Origin: Paraburkholderia sp. DHOC27 | GTDB taxonomy: Bacteria; Pseudomonadota; Gammaproteobacteria; Burkholderiales; Burkholderiaceae | Assembly (NCBI RefSeq): GCF_003429005.1 | Contig: NZ_QVQV01000014.1 | Location: 44,041 to 108,040, forward strand | Length of the DNA: 64,000 nt | Direction of reading: 5' to 3' | Shown here: piece after piece, positions 43,696-52,271 of the stretch | Layout: the number at the start of each line of letters is the position of its first letter | How positions within the stretch are numbered: the stretch's first letter is position 1 | Position numbers and translations under genes: made by a program | Notes under the pieces: generated by a model | Database searches by the model: none | Seen by the model: the letters and a program-made list of their open reading frames with translations, nothing else | Told to the model about the DNA's origin: nothing

Positions 43696-44619
43696 ATGAA
43701 GCCCAGCACCGAACGTGATTATCACAAGCGAATCGCCCGCGTCGTCGAGGCTATCCTCGACGATCCCGGTGCGCCCCATACGCTGGATAGCCTGGCGTCG
43801 CTGGCGTGCTTGTCGCCGTTTCACTTTCATCGCATCTATCGCGCGCTGACCGGCGAGCGCGTCGTCGAAACCGTGCAACGCGTGCGGCTCGCGCGGGCTG
43901 CTCATCGGCTGACGGTGGCCGACGAGCCGGTGGGCAATGTCGCGGCCGACGTCGGCTATGGCAGTCCGCAAGCCTTTTCGCGTGCCTTCCGGGGTTTCGC
44001 CGGGGTCAGTCCCAGTGCCTTCCAGTTGCGGCAACGCCGGCTCACCTCGCCGGATGCTGACGCAGATGCAGATGCAGATGCGAACGCCAGTTCCGCCGCC
44101 CGCCTGGCTTCAGACGCCCAGAGCACGCCCGTCGTGCAGATCGTCGAACTCGCCCCCTTCGACGCCGTGTGTCTGCGGCACGACGGTCCCACTGCCACCA
44201 TCAGTCAGACCTTTCGCACGCTCAGGATGCGGTGGCGGCAGCTCGTCGGCGATGCCGTCTCGGAGAATGTGGACGGCCACACCGTCGGCATCTGCACGGG
44301 TGACCCCGAGGAGCCCGGCACGTTCGTTTACTTCGCTGGCATCATCCCGGGCACGCCTGTCGCGTCCATCGCGCCCACTGAATTGAGCGGCGAACTCGAG
44401 ACGGTACGCGTCGCAGGCGGCCTCTACGCATCGCACCGGCTCGTCGGTCCCTATCCGCTGATTGCCTCGACGTTCCAGGCGCTGTACGGCGGGTGGCTGC
44501 CGCACAGTGGCTACGAGCCGGACGATCGTCCGAACCTCGAGTTGTATCGCAGCAAACCCTTGCCTGATCAGCGGTGCGAATGCGTCACCGATCTCATGAT
44601 TCCGCTTCGAAAGGAGTGA
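43696..44619 (+). CDS. AraC-family regulator with GyrI-like effector domain
   Basis: The 307-residue protein has an N-terminal AraC DNA-binding domain: the first helix-turn-helix is TLDSLASLACLSPFHFHRIYRALTG, the second is VGNVAADVGYGSPQAFSRAFRGFAGVSPSAF. A linker with a run of Asp-Ala dipeptides (DADADADADANA) joins it to a GyrI/SbmC-like small-molecule-binding domain of about 155 residues (FDAVCLRHDGPTATISQTF ... YASHRLVGPYPLI, TDLMIPLRK). This is the BmrR/Rob-like layout with reversed domain order. It is 2 bp before the hydrolase gene and probably cotranscribed with it. Confidence 0.9.
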   Translation: MKPSTERDYHKRIARVVEAILDDPGAPHTLDSLASLACLSPFHFHRIYRALTGERVVETVQRVRLARAAHRLTVADEPVGNVAADVGYGSPQAFSRAFRGFAGVSPSAFQLRQRRLTSPDADADADADANASSAARLASDAQSTPVVQIVELAPFDAVCLRHDGPTATISQTFRTLRMRWRQLVGDAVSENVDGHTVGICTGDPEEPGTFVYFAGIIPGTPVASIAPTELSGELETVRVAGGLYASHRLVGPYPLIASTFQALYGGWLPHSGYEPDDRPNLELYRSKPLPDQRCECVTDLMIPLRKE

Positions 44620-44621
44620 CG

Positions 44622-45764
44622 ATGCTGCGTGCTTTCCTGCTTGCTGTCGCGTTGGCAACAACGTGCTGGATGACTGCGGCCCCGGCTGCGGATAACACCG
44701 CCCCTGTCAGTCCAGCTGAGCAAACCGCGCCGTATAACGTGGGCGAAAGCGTGCGCATGGTTCATCCTCCGGTGGCTCGCAACTGGCGCGGCGCCCGGAC
44801 CGAGGCGCTTATCACGCGCATCTGGTACCCCGTTGCACCCGCGAGCGCCGAACATGCCCACGACATCGGCGCGCCCGGCGACCCGATCTTTGCCGGCCAT
44901 CAGATCGCCGACGACAACACGCCGCTCTCCGACGCTCGCCCCAAATATCCGCTGCTTCTGCTTTCGCACGGCACGGGAGGCAGCGCGGACGACCTCGACT
45001 GGCTGGCCGCCGCGCTCGCTGCAAATGGCTATATCGTCGCGGGCGTCAATCACCCCGGCAATAACGCGCTGGAGCCGTTGGCCCGCGAAGGTTTCTACCT
45101 GTGGTGGGAACGCGCTACGGACGTCAGCGAAGTGCTCGACAATCTGCTGGCCGATCCCACGCTGGGCGCGCGGATCGACACGCAGCGCATTGGCGCGGTG
45201 GGCTTTTCGCTGGGCGGCTACACCGTGCTGGAGCTGGCTGGCGCACGTACACGTCTGCAGCACTTCCAGGACTTTTGCGCATCGCCCGCCGCAGACGCCA
45301 TCTGCAAGCCGCCCGAGACGGCTCACTTGAAGAACGATGGCCCGACGCCCGCCAGTTTCTCGCCGCAAACCCAGGCGTCCATGACGCGTGCCGGGGACTC
45401 GTATCGGGACCCACGCATCAAGGCGGTCTTTGCGATTGCACCCGCGCTAGGTGAAGCATTCGACGCGACGTCGTTTGCCGAGGTCGACATTCCGGTGTTG
45501 CTCGCCGCGGGCACGCAGGACCCAGTTGCGCCGGTGGCGACCAATATCCAGCGCATCGCCGGCCTGCTGCCGCGCGCCCAGGTGAACATGGCCCCAGGAG
45601 CGGTCCACTACACCTTCATGGATGACTGCTTGCCGCGCGCGGCCGATCATTTAGCCATGCTATGCAAAGATCCTGAGGGCGTGAACCGCGATGCGGTACA
45701 CGCCCAGACCATTGCTTGGGCGCTCGGCTTCTTTACGACCGCGTTGCCTGGTGGCCCGCTTTAG
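44622..45764 (+). CDS. Secreted alpha/beta hydrolase (dienelactone hydrolase/PAF-acetylhydrolase-like)
   Basis: The 380-residue protein starts with a signal peptide (MLRAFLLAVALATTCWMTAAPAAD; cleavage probably after the AAPA region). The alpha/beta hydrolase core shows LLLSHGTGGSADDLDWLA, the VNHPGNNA loop and the nucleophile elbow GFSLGGYTVLELAG. A later AAGTQDPVAPVATN (catalytic Asp region) and a VHYTFMDDC segment with a His complete the triad. This matches predicted dienelactone hydrolases of COG4188. The start has AAGGAG. It is coupled to the AraC-type gene, which probably controls it. The substrate is unknown. Confidence 0.87.
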   Translation: MLRAFLLAVALATTCWMTAAPAADNTAPVSPAEQTAPYNVGESVRMVHPPVARNWRGARTEALITRIWYPVAPASAEHAHDIGAPGDPIFAGHQIADDNTPLSDARPKYPLLLLSHGTGGSADDLDWLAAALAANGYIVAGVNHPGNNALEPLAREGFYLWWERATDVSEVLDNLLADPTLGARIDTQRIGAVGFSLGGYTVLELAGARTRLQHFQDFCASPAADAICKPPETAHLKNDGPTPASFSPQTQASMTRAGDSYRDPRIKAVFAIAPALGEAFDATSFAEVDIPVLLAAGTQDPVAPVATNIQRIAGLLPRAQVNMAPGAVHYTFMDDCLPRAADHLAMLCKDPEGVNRDAVHAQTIAWALGFFTTALPGGPL

Positions 45765-45775
45765 ACAGAAATGCA

Positions 45776-45822
45776 CACGGCCCAATGCGCGCGTGAACTG
45801 CAAACGCTTGCATTGGGCCGTG
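45776..45822. terminator. Inverted repeat between convergent genes, likely bidirectional terminator
   Basis: A 13-bp perfect inverted repeat (CACGGCCCAATGC at 45776-45788 and GCATTGGGCCGTG at 45810-45822) with a 21-nt loop lies 12 bp past the hydrolase stop and 63 bp past the stop of the convergent ABC ATPase. No T-run follows, so termination in both directions is inferred from position. Confidence 0.55.
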
Positions 45823-45885
45823 CCTGACGAGTGCTTAAGGTGCTTAATGTTTAAGGTGCTGTGCCTTGGGCTCTTAAAGCCGCCC

Positions 45886-46656
45886 TCACTCCGTACCAGT
45901 CCGCATGGCCCGGTACTCGCGCCGCACGATATCCATCAACTCCGCCACCGACGTGCTGGCCGCTTCCTTCTCGTATGTCACGCGCCCGCGTTGCATCAGC
46001 ATCACGCGATCCGCGATATCCAGCGTCTGCGCGTAGTTGTGCATGATCATCACGATCGAGAGACCGCCCTTCTCTTTCAGACGCAGCACGAGATCAATGA
46101 TGAGTCCGGCCTCACGTGCGCCCATCGCTGCGAGCGGTTCGTCGAGCAACAGGATCTTCGCGTTCGAATTGACCGCCCGCGCCACGGCGATGGCCTGCCG
46201 CTGTCCGCCGGATAGCCGCTCCACTGGCAGATCCACGGACGGCACCCGCACGCCGATTTCTTCCAGACATTCGGCTGCACGCTTGCGCATGGCGCGATTG
46301 TTCAGGAGTCGCAACGGTCCCGGGCGAATGATCTCCCGGTTCAGAAACATGTTGTGATAGATGCTGAGCGAATTGGCCAGCGCCAGATCCTGATACACGC
46401 ACTCAATGCCCAATGCTCGCGCATGATCCACCGAGCGCAGCAGCGTTTCCTCGCCATGAATGAAAAGCTTGCCGCTGGTTTGCTGCTGAAACCCGGTGAG
46501 AATCTTGATCAGCGTCGATTTGCCCGCACCGTTGTCACCAAGCACGCCGAGAATCTCGCCCTGCTTGAGCGTCAACGACACGCCGTCGAGCGCGGTGACC
46601 GCGCCGAAGCGCTTGACTATCTCTTCACCGCGCAGCGCATACGCCACCTCGGACAT
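45886..46656 (-). CDS. Sugar ABC transporter ATP-binding protein (single-domain, FrcA-type)
   Basis: The 256-residue ATPase has Walker A GDNGAGKST, signature LSGGQRQAIAVARAV, Walker B ILLLDEPLAAMG and the H-loop MIMHNYAQ. It is the short, single-domain form of the CUT2 ATPases, unlike the tandem RbsA type. ATG 46656 was preferred to GTG 46659. It starts 12 bp after the permease stop and completes a three-gene importer. Confidence 0.93.
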   Translation of the reverse strand: MSEVAYALRGEEIVKRFGAVTALDGVSLTLKQGEILGVLGDNGAGKSTLIKILTGFQQQTSGKLFIHGEETLLRSVDHARALGIECVYQDLALANSLSIYHNMFLNREIIRPGPLRLLNNRAMRKRAAECLEEIGVRVPSVDLPVERLSGGQRQAIAVARAVNSNAKILLLDEPLAAMGAREAGLIIDLVLRLKEKGGLSIVMIMHNYAQTLDIADRVMLMQRGRVTYEKEAASTSVAELMDIVRREYRAMRTGTE

Positions 46657-46668
46657 CACGACTCTCCC

Positions 46669-47658
46669 TTACTTGCGCGCAAGACGCACGACGTGAATGT
46701 TGAAGATCATCGCAGCAAGAATCGCCGCGCCGAGGATCATGTTGAAGGTGAAGGCGTTGATGCCGATCAGCGTGAAGCCGTCGTTCAGAATGCCCAGCAC
46801 GGCCGCGCCGATCAGACCGCCGATGATCGTGCCCGAGCCACCCGCGAGCGGCGTGCCGCCGATCACGGCTGCTGCTACTGCGAGGAACATGATCTGGTTG
46901 CCGCCGGCCTGCGGGTCGATGGAGGTAATGCGAAAGCCCTCCAGAATCCCGGTGAAGCCTGCGAGCACGGCCGCGATGACGAAGTTGCCGAGTTTCAGCC
47001 GGTTCACGTTGATCCCCGCCTCGCTCGACCCTAATGGATTCGCCCCGGATGCAATCGTGTGCAAGCCCCAGCGCGTGTTTCGCAACAGCACGTGCATGAA
47101 GGCCGCAATCGCGACGGTCCAGATGATCTCGCTGTAGCCCCATGCGCCCATGAAGGCGGCGAAGCTGTCGCCCTCAGGCGTGGACACCGGCGTGCCGCGC
47201 GAGATCGTCAACGTGAGACCGTTGATGAAGAACAGCGTACCCAAGGTCGTCACAAACGAGGGAATCCGCAAGTACACCGTCACCGCGCCGTTGATCAACC
47301 CCACCACGGCCGCGGCCACCACACCGGCAATCACCGCGATCCACGTGGGCGCCCCCGCTTCATGCGCGAAGTGCATGATGAACGGCGCGAACGCGAACAC
47401 CATTCCGGCAGAGAGATCGATCTCACCGCCGATCATCAACATGATTTCGCCGCACGCGATGATGGCCACCGGTGCGATGAATTGCGAGAGGTTTTCGAGG
47501 CTGGCGCTGGTGAGCAGGAAATCGTGATTCGCGATTTCGAAGTACGCGGCCAGAATCAGCGCGACCGCGAGAATGCGAATCTCACTGGAGCGTCCAATCG
47601 CGCCAGGCCAACGCCTGGCGCGATCGCCCGATTTAGTGGTATCGGTCACAGATGACAT
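46669..47658 (-). CDS. Sugar ABC transporter permease (CUT2, RbsC-type)
   Basis: The 329-residue permease has about nine membrane helices in the RbsC family layout, with NHDFLLTSASLENLSQFIAPVAIIACGEIMLMIGGEIDLSAGMVFAF near the N-terminus. The conserved TRWGLHTIASGANPLGSSEAGINVNRLKL loop is the EAA-like contact with the ATPase. Its ATG overlaps the TAA of the binding-protein gene (TAATG). Confidence 0.93.
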   Translation of the reverse strand: MSSVTDTTKSGDRARRWPGAIGRSSEIRILAVALILAAYFEIANHDFLLTSASLENLSQFIAPVAIIACGEIMLMIGGEIDLSAGMVFAFAPFIMHFAHEAGAPTWIAVIAGVVAAAVVGLINGAVTVYLRIPSFVTTLGTLFFINGLTLTISRGTPVSTPEGDSFAAFMGAWGYSEIIWTVAIAAFMHVLLRNTRWGLHTIASGANPLGSSEAGINVNRLKLGNFVIAAVLAGFTGILEGFRITSIDPQAGGNQIMFLAVAAAVIGGTPLAGGSGTIIGGLIGAAVLGILNDGFTLIGINAFTFNMILGAAILAAMIFNIHVVRLARK

Positions 47659-48758
47659 TACGACTTGATCCCGCCGTTACGCGGCACGATCTGCGGCTTC
47701 GTGCTCTTGCCTTCGTAGCGCGTTTCCGTGTTGAGATACGGATCCACTGTGCCCTTCGTGACGAATTTCAGACCCGAGTTGACGTTAGCCGGTCCGACGA
47801 GGCCGCCCGAGGCGAGGAAGGTGAACGCTTCCACCACGGTGTAAAAGCCTTGCACGTACGGCTGCTGATCGATCGTGAAATCGAGGAAGCCGTCGTGAAT
47901 CAGCTGGACCGTGCGCGGCAGCAAGTCGAAGCCGCCGCCATGCACGCCTTTGGCCGGCAGGTTCGATTCCTTCATCACCTCGGCCACGCCTTGCGTACTG
48001 CCTGCGTCCACGGCGAACATGCCCTTCACATCCTGGTGGCCCAGGTAGAACGACTTGATCTTCGAGAGTTCTTCGTTGACGGTGGCGCCCGTTGCGATGG
48101 TCTGCACGTCGATCTTCTTGCCGGACTTCTTGATGGCATCAGCGGCACCGTCGAGGCGCGGCTGAATGTTCAGCTGACCCGGCGTAGCAATGAAGAGTGC
48201 GACCAGTCCGCTATCCACGAGGCTCGCAATGCGCTCGCCCATCTGATACCCGGACAGATACAGATCCTGGCCGATGTAGGCAAGACGCGGATTCGTGCTG
48301 CCACGCGGAGCATCCGCGTTATAGGCAAACACCGGAATGCCGGCATCCAGCGCTTTCTGGATCGGACCATCGAAGGCTTTCGGATCGACGATAGGCACGG
48401 CGATCGCATCGGCCTTGGCGGCAATCGCGGCGTTCATCGCATTGACCATCTCGCCGACGTCGGCGTTAGCCGAACCCGTCCACTGATAGTCCATGCCGAA
48501 CAATCCGCAGGCGTCCTCAATACCGTATTGCGTGGGGACAAAGAAGGGATTGGTCGTGACGTGGTTCACGAACACGATCTTCCAGCGCTTGTGCGATGGA
48601 AACGGCTGCCCTTCGGCTGCCATAGCCGGCGTGGTCATGCCACCCAGCGCGCCGCCCAGCAGCGCCATTGCCGAGGCCAGACCTGCGCCTTGCAGCAGGC
48701 CGCGCCGCATGTTTTGCACTTCACCCCGTACTTCGCTTTTATCTTCCCGCTCGGCCAT
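47658..48758 (-). CDS. Sugar ABC transporter periplasmic substrate-binding protein
   Basis: The 366-residue protein is a type I periplasmic binding protein (RbsB family). It has a long N-terminal signal with RRGLLQGAGLASAMALLGG, a possible Tat or Sec signal, ending near TTPAMAAEG. Family blocks are WKIVFVNHVTTNPFFVPTQYGIEDACG, ADAIAVPIVDPKAFDGPIQKALDAGIPVFAYNADAPRGS and the TIDQQPYVQGFYTV segment near the C-terminus. The ligand is probably a sugar or sugar acid; the neighbouring L-arabinonate-type dehydratase suggests a pentose or pentonate. It is the first gene of the ABC operon, divergent from the dehydratase. Confidence 0.9.
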   Translation of the reverse strand: MAEREDKSEVRGEVQNMRRGLLQGAGLASAMALLGGALGGMTTPAMAAEGQPFPSHKRWKIVFVNHVTTNPFFVPTQYGIEDACGLFGMDYQWTGSANADVGEMVNAMNAAIAAKADAIAVPIVDPKAFDGPIQKALDAGIPVFAYNADAPRGSTNPRLAYIGQDLYLSGYQMGERIASLVDSGLVALFIATPGQLNIQPRLDGAADAIKKSGKKIDVQTIATGATVNEELSKIKSFYLGHQDVKGMFAVDAGSTQGVAEVMKESNLPAKGVHGGGFDLLPRTVQLIHDGFLDFTIDQQPYVQGFYTVVEAFTFLASGGLVGPANVNSGLKFVTKGTVDPYLNTETRYEGKSTKPQIVPRNGGIKS

Positions 48759-48943
48759 CTCATTCTCCCGTCTCTCAGTTATTCAAACTTACTGTGCATG
48801 ACGGCGCTGGCCGGGAAAGCGCCGGTGCCGGGCATCACCACGCCCCAAGAACCGCTTGCTCAAACGCATGCGACCCCGCATGACGATCCACGGAAAATGC
48901 TATATCACGCCTCCCCGGCTATAAACCGATGTATACCCTTAAC

Positions 48944-48954
48944 TAGTCGGACTA
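48944..48954. promoter_or_regulatory. Candidate GntR (FadR-type) operator 1
   Basis: TAGTCGGACTA is a palindrome that matches the FadR-subfamily consensus TNGTNNNACNA at every fixed position. It lies 186 bp upstream of the binding-protein gene in the 560-bp divergent region (48759-49318). The rest of that region shows no gene. Confidence 0.6.
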
Positions 48955-49282
48955 TTCACGAAGCCATGCGCGGGCCTGGCAATGTCGTGCCATTCGCCAA
49001 GAACGCCGTTCAGTGACCTCGAGTGACAATCAGTTGAACCTGGCAAAGCGCGGCAAACGTATGCGGAGCCGCCTGGCCGCCGCTAATGAACGCCACACAA
49101 GAACGCCACGTCACGTCTTGCACCGCAGCATGACTTGACAGCCTGATGACGGCATCGTGTCAGGTGACGCTGAAGACATGTGCAAGCGTCGGCGTCTCCC
49201 ACACTGCGGGTCACGAAAAGCAACCTGAGAGCAACCCGCGAGCAACCTGCCACGAACTTGAAGGCAAGCTACACGCGGCAAA

Positions 49283-49293
49283 TAGTATTACTA
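49283..49293. promoter_or_regulatory. Candidate GntR (FadR-type) operator 2
   Basis: TAGTATTACTA shares the TAGTNNNACTA pattern with operator 1 and lies 25 bp upstream of the dehydratase ATG. It probably overlaps the promoter or transcription start, a repression position. A perfect AAGGAGGAA ribosome binding site follows it. Confidence 0.65.
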
Positions 49294-49318
49294 TCAAGGG
49301 AAGTTAAGGAGGAACTCC

Positions 49319-51061
49319 ATGAAGGACGCCAAACGCCCGTTACGCTCTGCCCAATGGTTCGGCACAGCCGACAAGAACGGCTTCATGTATCGCAGCTGGA
49401 TGAAAAATCAGGGCATCCCGGATCACGAATTCCAGGGCAAGCCGATCATCGGCATCTGCAATACGTGGTCGGAACTCACGCCGTGCAACGCGCATTTTCG
49501 CAAGCTCGCGGAGCACGTCAAACGCGGCGTGTTCGAAGCGGGCGGCTTTCCTGTCGAGTTTCCGGTGTTCTCCAACGGCGAGTCGAACCTGCGACCCACG
49601 GCGATGTTTACGCGCAACCTGGCGAGCATGGACGTGGAGGAATCGATCCGCGGCAATCCCATCGACGCCGTCGTGCTGCTCGTGGGATGCGACAAGACCA
49701 CCCCCGCGCTGCTGATGGGCGCGGCGAGTTGCGACGTGCCCGCCATCGCCGTGACGGGCGGTCCGATGCTCAACGGCAAGCACCAGGGACGCGACATCGG
49801 TTCCGGCACAATAGTCTGGCAATTGAGCGAGCAGGTGAAGGCCGGCAAGATCACTCTGCACGACTTCATGTCGGCGGAAGCGGGCATGTCGCGCTCGGCA
49901 GGCACCTGCAATACGATGGGCACCGCATCGACGATGGCCTGCATGGCCGAAGCGCTCGGCGTCACGCTGCCGCACAACGCCGCGATTCCCGCCGTGGATG
50001 CACGCCGCTACGTGCTCGCGCATATGTCGGGCATGCGCATCGTCGAGATGGCGCTGGAAGATCTGCGCCTGTCGAAACTGCTCACGCGCGAAGCGTTCGA
50101 AAACGCGATTCGCGTGAACGCGGCGATTGGCGGGTCGACCAATGCCGCGATTCACCTGAAGGCCATTGCTGGGCGCATTGGCGTCAACCTCGAACTCGAC
50201 GACTGGACCCGCATTGGGCGCGGCACGCCGACGCTGGTCGATCTGCAGCCGTCTGGCCGCTTCCTCATGGAAGAGTTTTATTACGCGGGCGGTTTGCCTG
50301 CCGTCGTGCGACGCCTCGGCGAAGCGGCGCTCTTGCCGCATCCCGATGCATTGACTGCGAATGGCCACACGCTGTGGGACAACTGCAAGGAAGCGCCGAT
50401 CTACAACGATGAGGTGATCCGTCCAATCGACAAGCCGCTCGTCGCCGATGGCGGCCTGTGTGTGCTGCGCGGCAATCTCGCGCCGAACGGCGCGGTGCTC
50501 AAGCCGTCCGCTGCGACGCCCGCCTTGCTCAAGCATCGTGGCCGGGCAGTGGTGTTCGAGAACTTCGAGGACTACAAGGCGCGCATCGGCGCGGAAGATC
50601 TCGAGGTCACCGCCGATTCCGTGCTCGTCCTGAAGAACTGCGGCCCGAAGGGATACCCCGGCATGGCGGAAGTGGGCAACATGGGACTGCCGCCCAAGCT
50701 GCTCGCGCAAGGCATCACGGACATGGTGCGGATCTCCGATGCGCGCATGAGCGGCACGGCCTACGGCACCGTGGTGCTGCACGTCGCGCCGGAAGCACGC
50801 GCCGGCGGCCCGCTCGCGGTGGTACGCAATGGCGACTGGATCGACCTGGACTGCCATACCGGCCGGCTGCATCTGGACATCAGCGAGGCCGAACTGACCG
50901 CGCGTCTCGCACAGTGGCACGAGGAGCGGCAGCAGGTGCCCGCGGATGCGAGCGGCTACCGGCATCTCTACGTCGAGCACGTCTTGCAGGCCGATCAGGG
51001 ATGCGACTTCGACTTCCTGGTAGGCTGCCGGGGCTCAGAGGTGCCGCGTCATTCGCATTGA
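49319..51061 (+). CDS. IlvD/Edd-family dehydratase, L-arabinonate dehydratase type
   Basis: The 580-residue protein dehydrates a sugar acid, most likely L-arabinonate, to a 2-keto-3-deoxy acid. It carries the three [2Fe-2S] ligand cysteines of the family in GICNTWSELTPCN, LLVGCDKTTPALLMGAASCD and AGTCNTMGTASTM. The Mg2+ and substrate regions DGGLCVLRGNLAPNGAVLKP, KNCGPKGYPGMAEVGNMGLP and ISDARMSGTAYGTVVLH follow. It resembles the rhizobial L-arabinonate dehydratase more than the valine-pathway IlvD. The next gene is a GntR regulator, and the divergent operon an ABC importer. No other arabinonate-pathway gene is in the window. Confidence 0.88.
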   Translation: MKDAKRPLRSAQWFGTADKNGFMYRSWMKNQGIPDHEFQGKPIIGICNTWSELTPCNAHFRKLAEHVKRGVFEAGGFPVEFPVFSNGESNLRPTAMFTRNLASMDVEESIRGNPIDAVVLLVGCDKTTPALLMGAASCDVPAIAVTGGPMLNGKHQGRDIGSGTIVWQLSEQVKAGKITLHDFMSAEAGMSRSAGTCNTMGTASTMACMAEALGVTLPHNAAIPAVDARRYVLAHMSGMRIVEMALEDLRLSKLLTREAFENAIRVNAAIGGSTNAAIHLKAIAGRIGVNLELDDWTRIGRGTPTLVDLQPSGRFLMEEFYYAGGLPAVVRRLGEAALLPHPDALTANGHTLWDNCKEAPIYNDEVIRPIDKPLVADGGLCVLRGNLAPNGAVLKPSAATPALLKHRGRAVVFENFEDYKARIGAEDLEVTADSVLVLKNCGPKGYPGMAEVGNMGLPPKLLAQGITDMVRISDARMSGTAYGTVVLHVAPEARAGGPLAVVRNGDWIDLDCHTGRLHLDISEAELTARLAQWHEERQQVPADASGYRHLYVEHVLQADQGCDFDFLVGCRGSEVPRHSH

Positions 51062-51103
51062 AGGTTTGACTGCGCGCGCCTAACTGGCGCGCCCCTACGG
51101 GCG

Positions 51104-51832
51104 TTACGCCGGATGGCCGCGCCCGACTTCGAGAATGCTCTCGGCATCCGCGCTGGCGTTCTCCAGTTGCACGAGGCTCGCCTGGCGCGCGCCGAGCGGA
51201 TCGTGGCTCTGAATCGCCGTGAGAATTGCCTTGTGACGCGGCAACGAGAGCGCGTGTGTGTCGGGATGACGGCTCGTCAGCTTGATCGATTCGGATAGCG
51301 CCAGCGACAGCATGTTGCCGATGTGTGCCAGCAGATCGTTGTGCGTGGCCGCCATGATAGCGCGATGAAACTCGAGGTCGGGTTCGAGCAATGCGCTCGC
51401 CGTGGGCGCGCGCTCCATGCGTTCGTAGGCGTTGGCGATGCGCTCCACGTCTTCGCTGGTGGCCGCGCTTGCCGCGAGTGCGGCGGCGGCCGGTTCGATC
51501 ACGCGGCGCACCGTCAGCAGCGAATGAAAGAACTCCCCTTCCGGCACGCTGCTGAGCGTCCAGTAGAGTACGTCGGGGTCGAGCATATGCCAGTCTTCAC
51601 GCGGCCGCACGACGCTACCCACGCGCGGCTTCGACACCACCAGGCCCTTCGCCACAAGCACCCGCGTTGCTTCGCGCAGCACGGGCCGGCTCACGCCATA
51701 ACGCTCGCATAAGTCGGCTTCGGCCGGCAGGCGTTGCCCCGGCTGAACCTCGCCGCTGACAATGTGCTTGCCGAGTTCCTGCACGATGCGTGCGTGCAGG
51801 CTCTTGCGTTGTTGCAGATGACGGTAGTCCAT
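51104..51832 (-). CDS. GntR-family regulator, FadR subfamily (FCD domain)
   Basis: The 242-residue repressor has an N-terminal winged helix (MDYRHLQQRKSLHARIVQEL, then PGQRLPAEADLCERYGVSRPVLREATRVL) and an all-alpha FCD ligand domain with LTVRRVIEPAAAALAA, DLEFHRAIMAATHNDLLAHIG and HKAILTAIQSHD, whose Asp and His residues bind a metal. The FadR subfamily recognises TNGTNNNACNA, which matches two sites upstream of the adjacent dehydratase. The ligand is probably a sugar acid. ATG 51832 was chosen because the frame upstream is not conserved-looking. Confidence 0.92.
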   Translation of the reverse strand: MDYRHLQQRKSLHARIVQELGKHIVSGEVQPGQRLPAEADLCERYGVSRPVLREATRVLVAKGLVVSKPRVGSVVRPREDWHMLDPDVLYWTLSSVPEGEFFHSLLTVRRVIEPAAAALAASAATSEDVERIANAYERMERAPTASALLEPDLEFHRAIMAATHNDLLAHIGNMLSLALSESIKLTSRHPDTHALSLPRHKAILTAIQSHDPLGARQASLVQLENASADAESILEVGRGHPA

Positions 51833-51902
51833 GTGGCGAGAATGAAGGTCATGCGGATGTGGCGCACCGTGGCGGCCCGCTCGGGCCGGCAATTGGAAAC
51901 GA

Positions 51903-51918
51903 TTGACAACGTATAGGG
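51903..51918 (+). repeat. TTGACAAYGTATWGGG repeat, copy 1
   Basis: TTGACAACGTATAGGG lies 70 bp upstream of the GntR gene. A second copy, TTGACAATGTATTGGG, is at 51998-52013 (14 of 16 identical). The pair, 95 bp apart, might be regulator sites controlling the gntR gene or remnants of a promoter; no plus-strand gene follows. Nothing else is seen in 51833-52068. Confidence 0.4.
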
Positions 51919-51997
51919 TGCGCGATCAAGCATAACACGCGTGATCTCGCGTGGGCGCACAGATGGGGTCGCAGCCGCATAAGCCGGCGGGGTCCGC

Positions 51998-52013
51998 TTG
52001 ACAATGTATTGGG
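51998..52013 (+). repeat. TTGACAAYGTATWGGG repeat, copy 2
   Basis: TTGACAATGTATTGGG is the second copy of the motif at 51903-51918, 95 bp downstream on the same strand, and sits just past the end of the acetyltransferase remnant. Confidence 0.4.
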
Positions 52014-52068
52014 ATGCTAAGCGTTTGTTCTGGATGGTCAAGCGAGGCAGTGAAAATGGCGCGCTGCT

Positions 52069-52257
52069 TTAAGCTGTGCAAGACACCTGCAACATGGCCT
52101 GCGTATGCGCGACATCCGCGTGAGGACGGCGTTGCAGGAAACGCGCGCAGTGGGGGTCGCCCGTGTAGTTGTTGAATAAGGCGGGCGCGTCGCCTGGCCG
52201 GGTACGGCGCAGTTGCAAACGCGCAGTCACGAGTTCGACGCGATTCCCCACTGACAC
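52069..52257 (-). pseudogene. Truncated GNAT-family acetyltransferase
   Basis: A 62-codon frame starting at GTG 52257 (GGAG upstream) reads MSVGNRVELVTARLQLRRTR then DAPALFNNYTGDPHCARFLQ and RRPHADVAHTQAML before it ends in TAA. It corresponds only to the first third of a RimJ/RimL-type GNAT domain; the acetyl-CoA binding part is missing, and I found no continuation in other frames downstream. It is 14 bp from the MFS gene stop and is probably a decayed gene. Confidence 0.65.
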
Positions 52258-52271
52258 TCCTTCCGGACTCG

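Noticed and set aside
49319..51061. Assignment as IlvD of valine/isoleucine synthesis
   Set aside because: The family is the same, but the context is an ABC importer and a GntR regulator, and the sequence follows the L-arabinonate dehydratase pattern.
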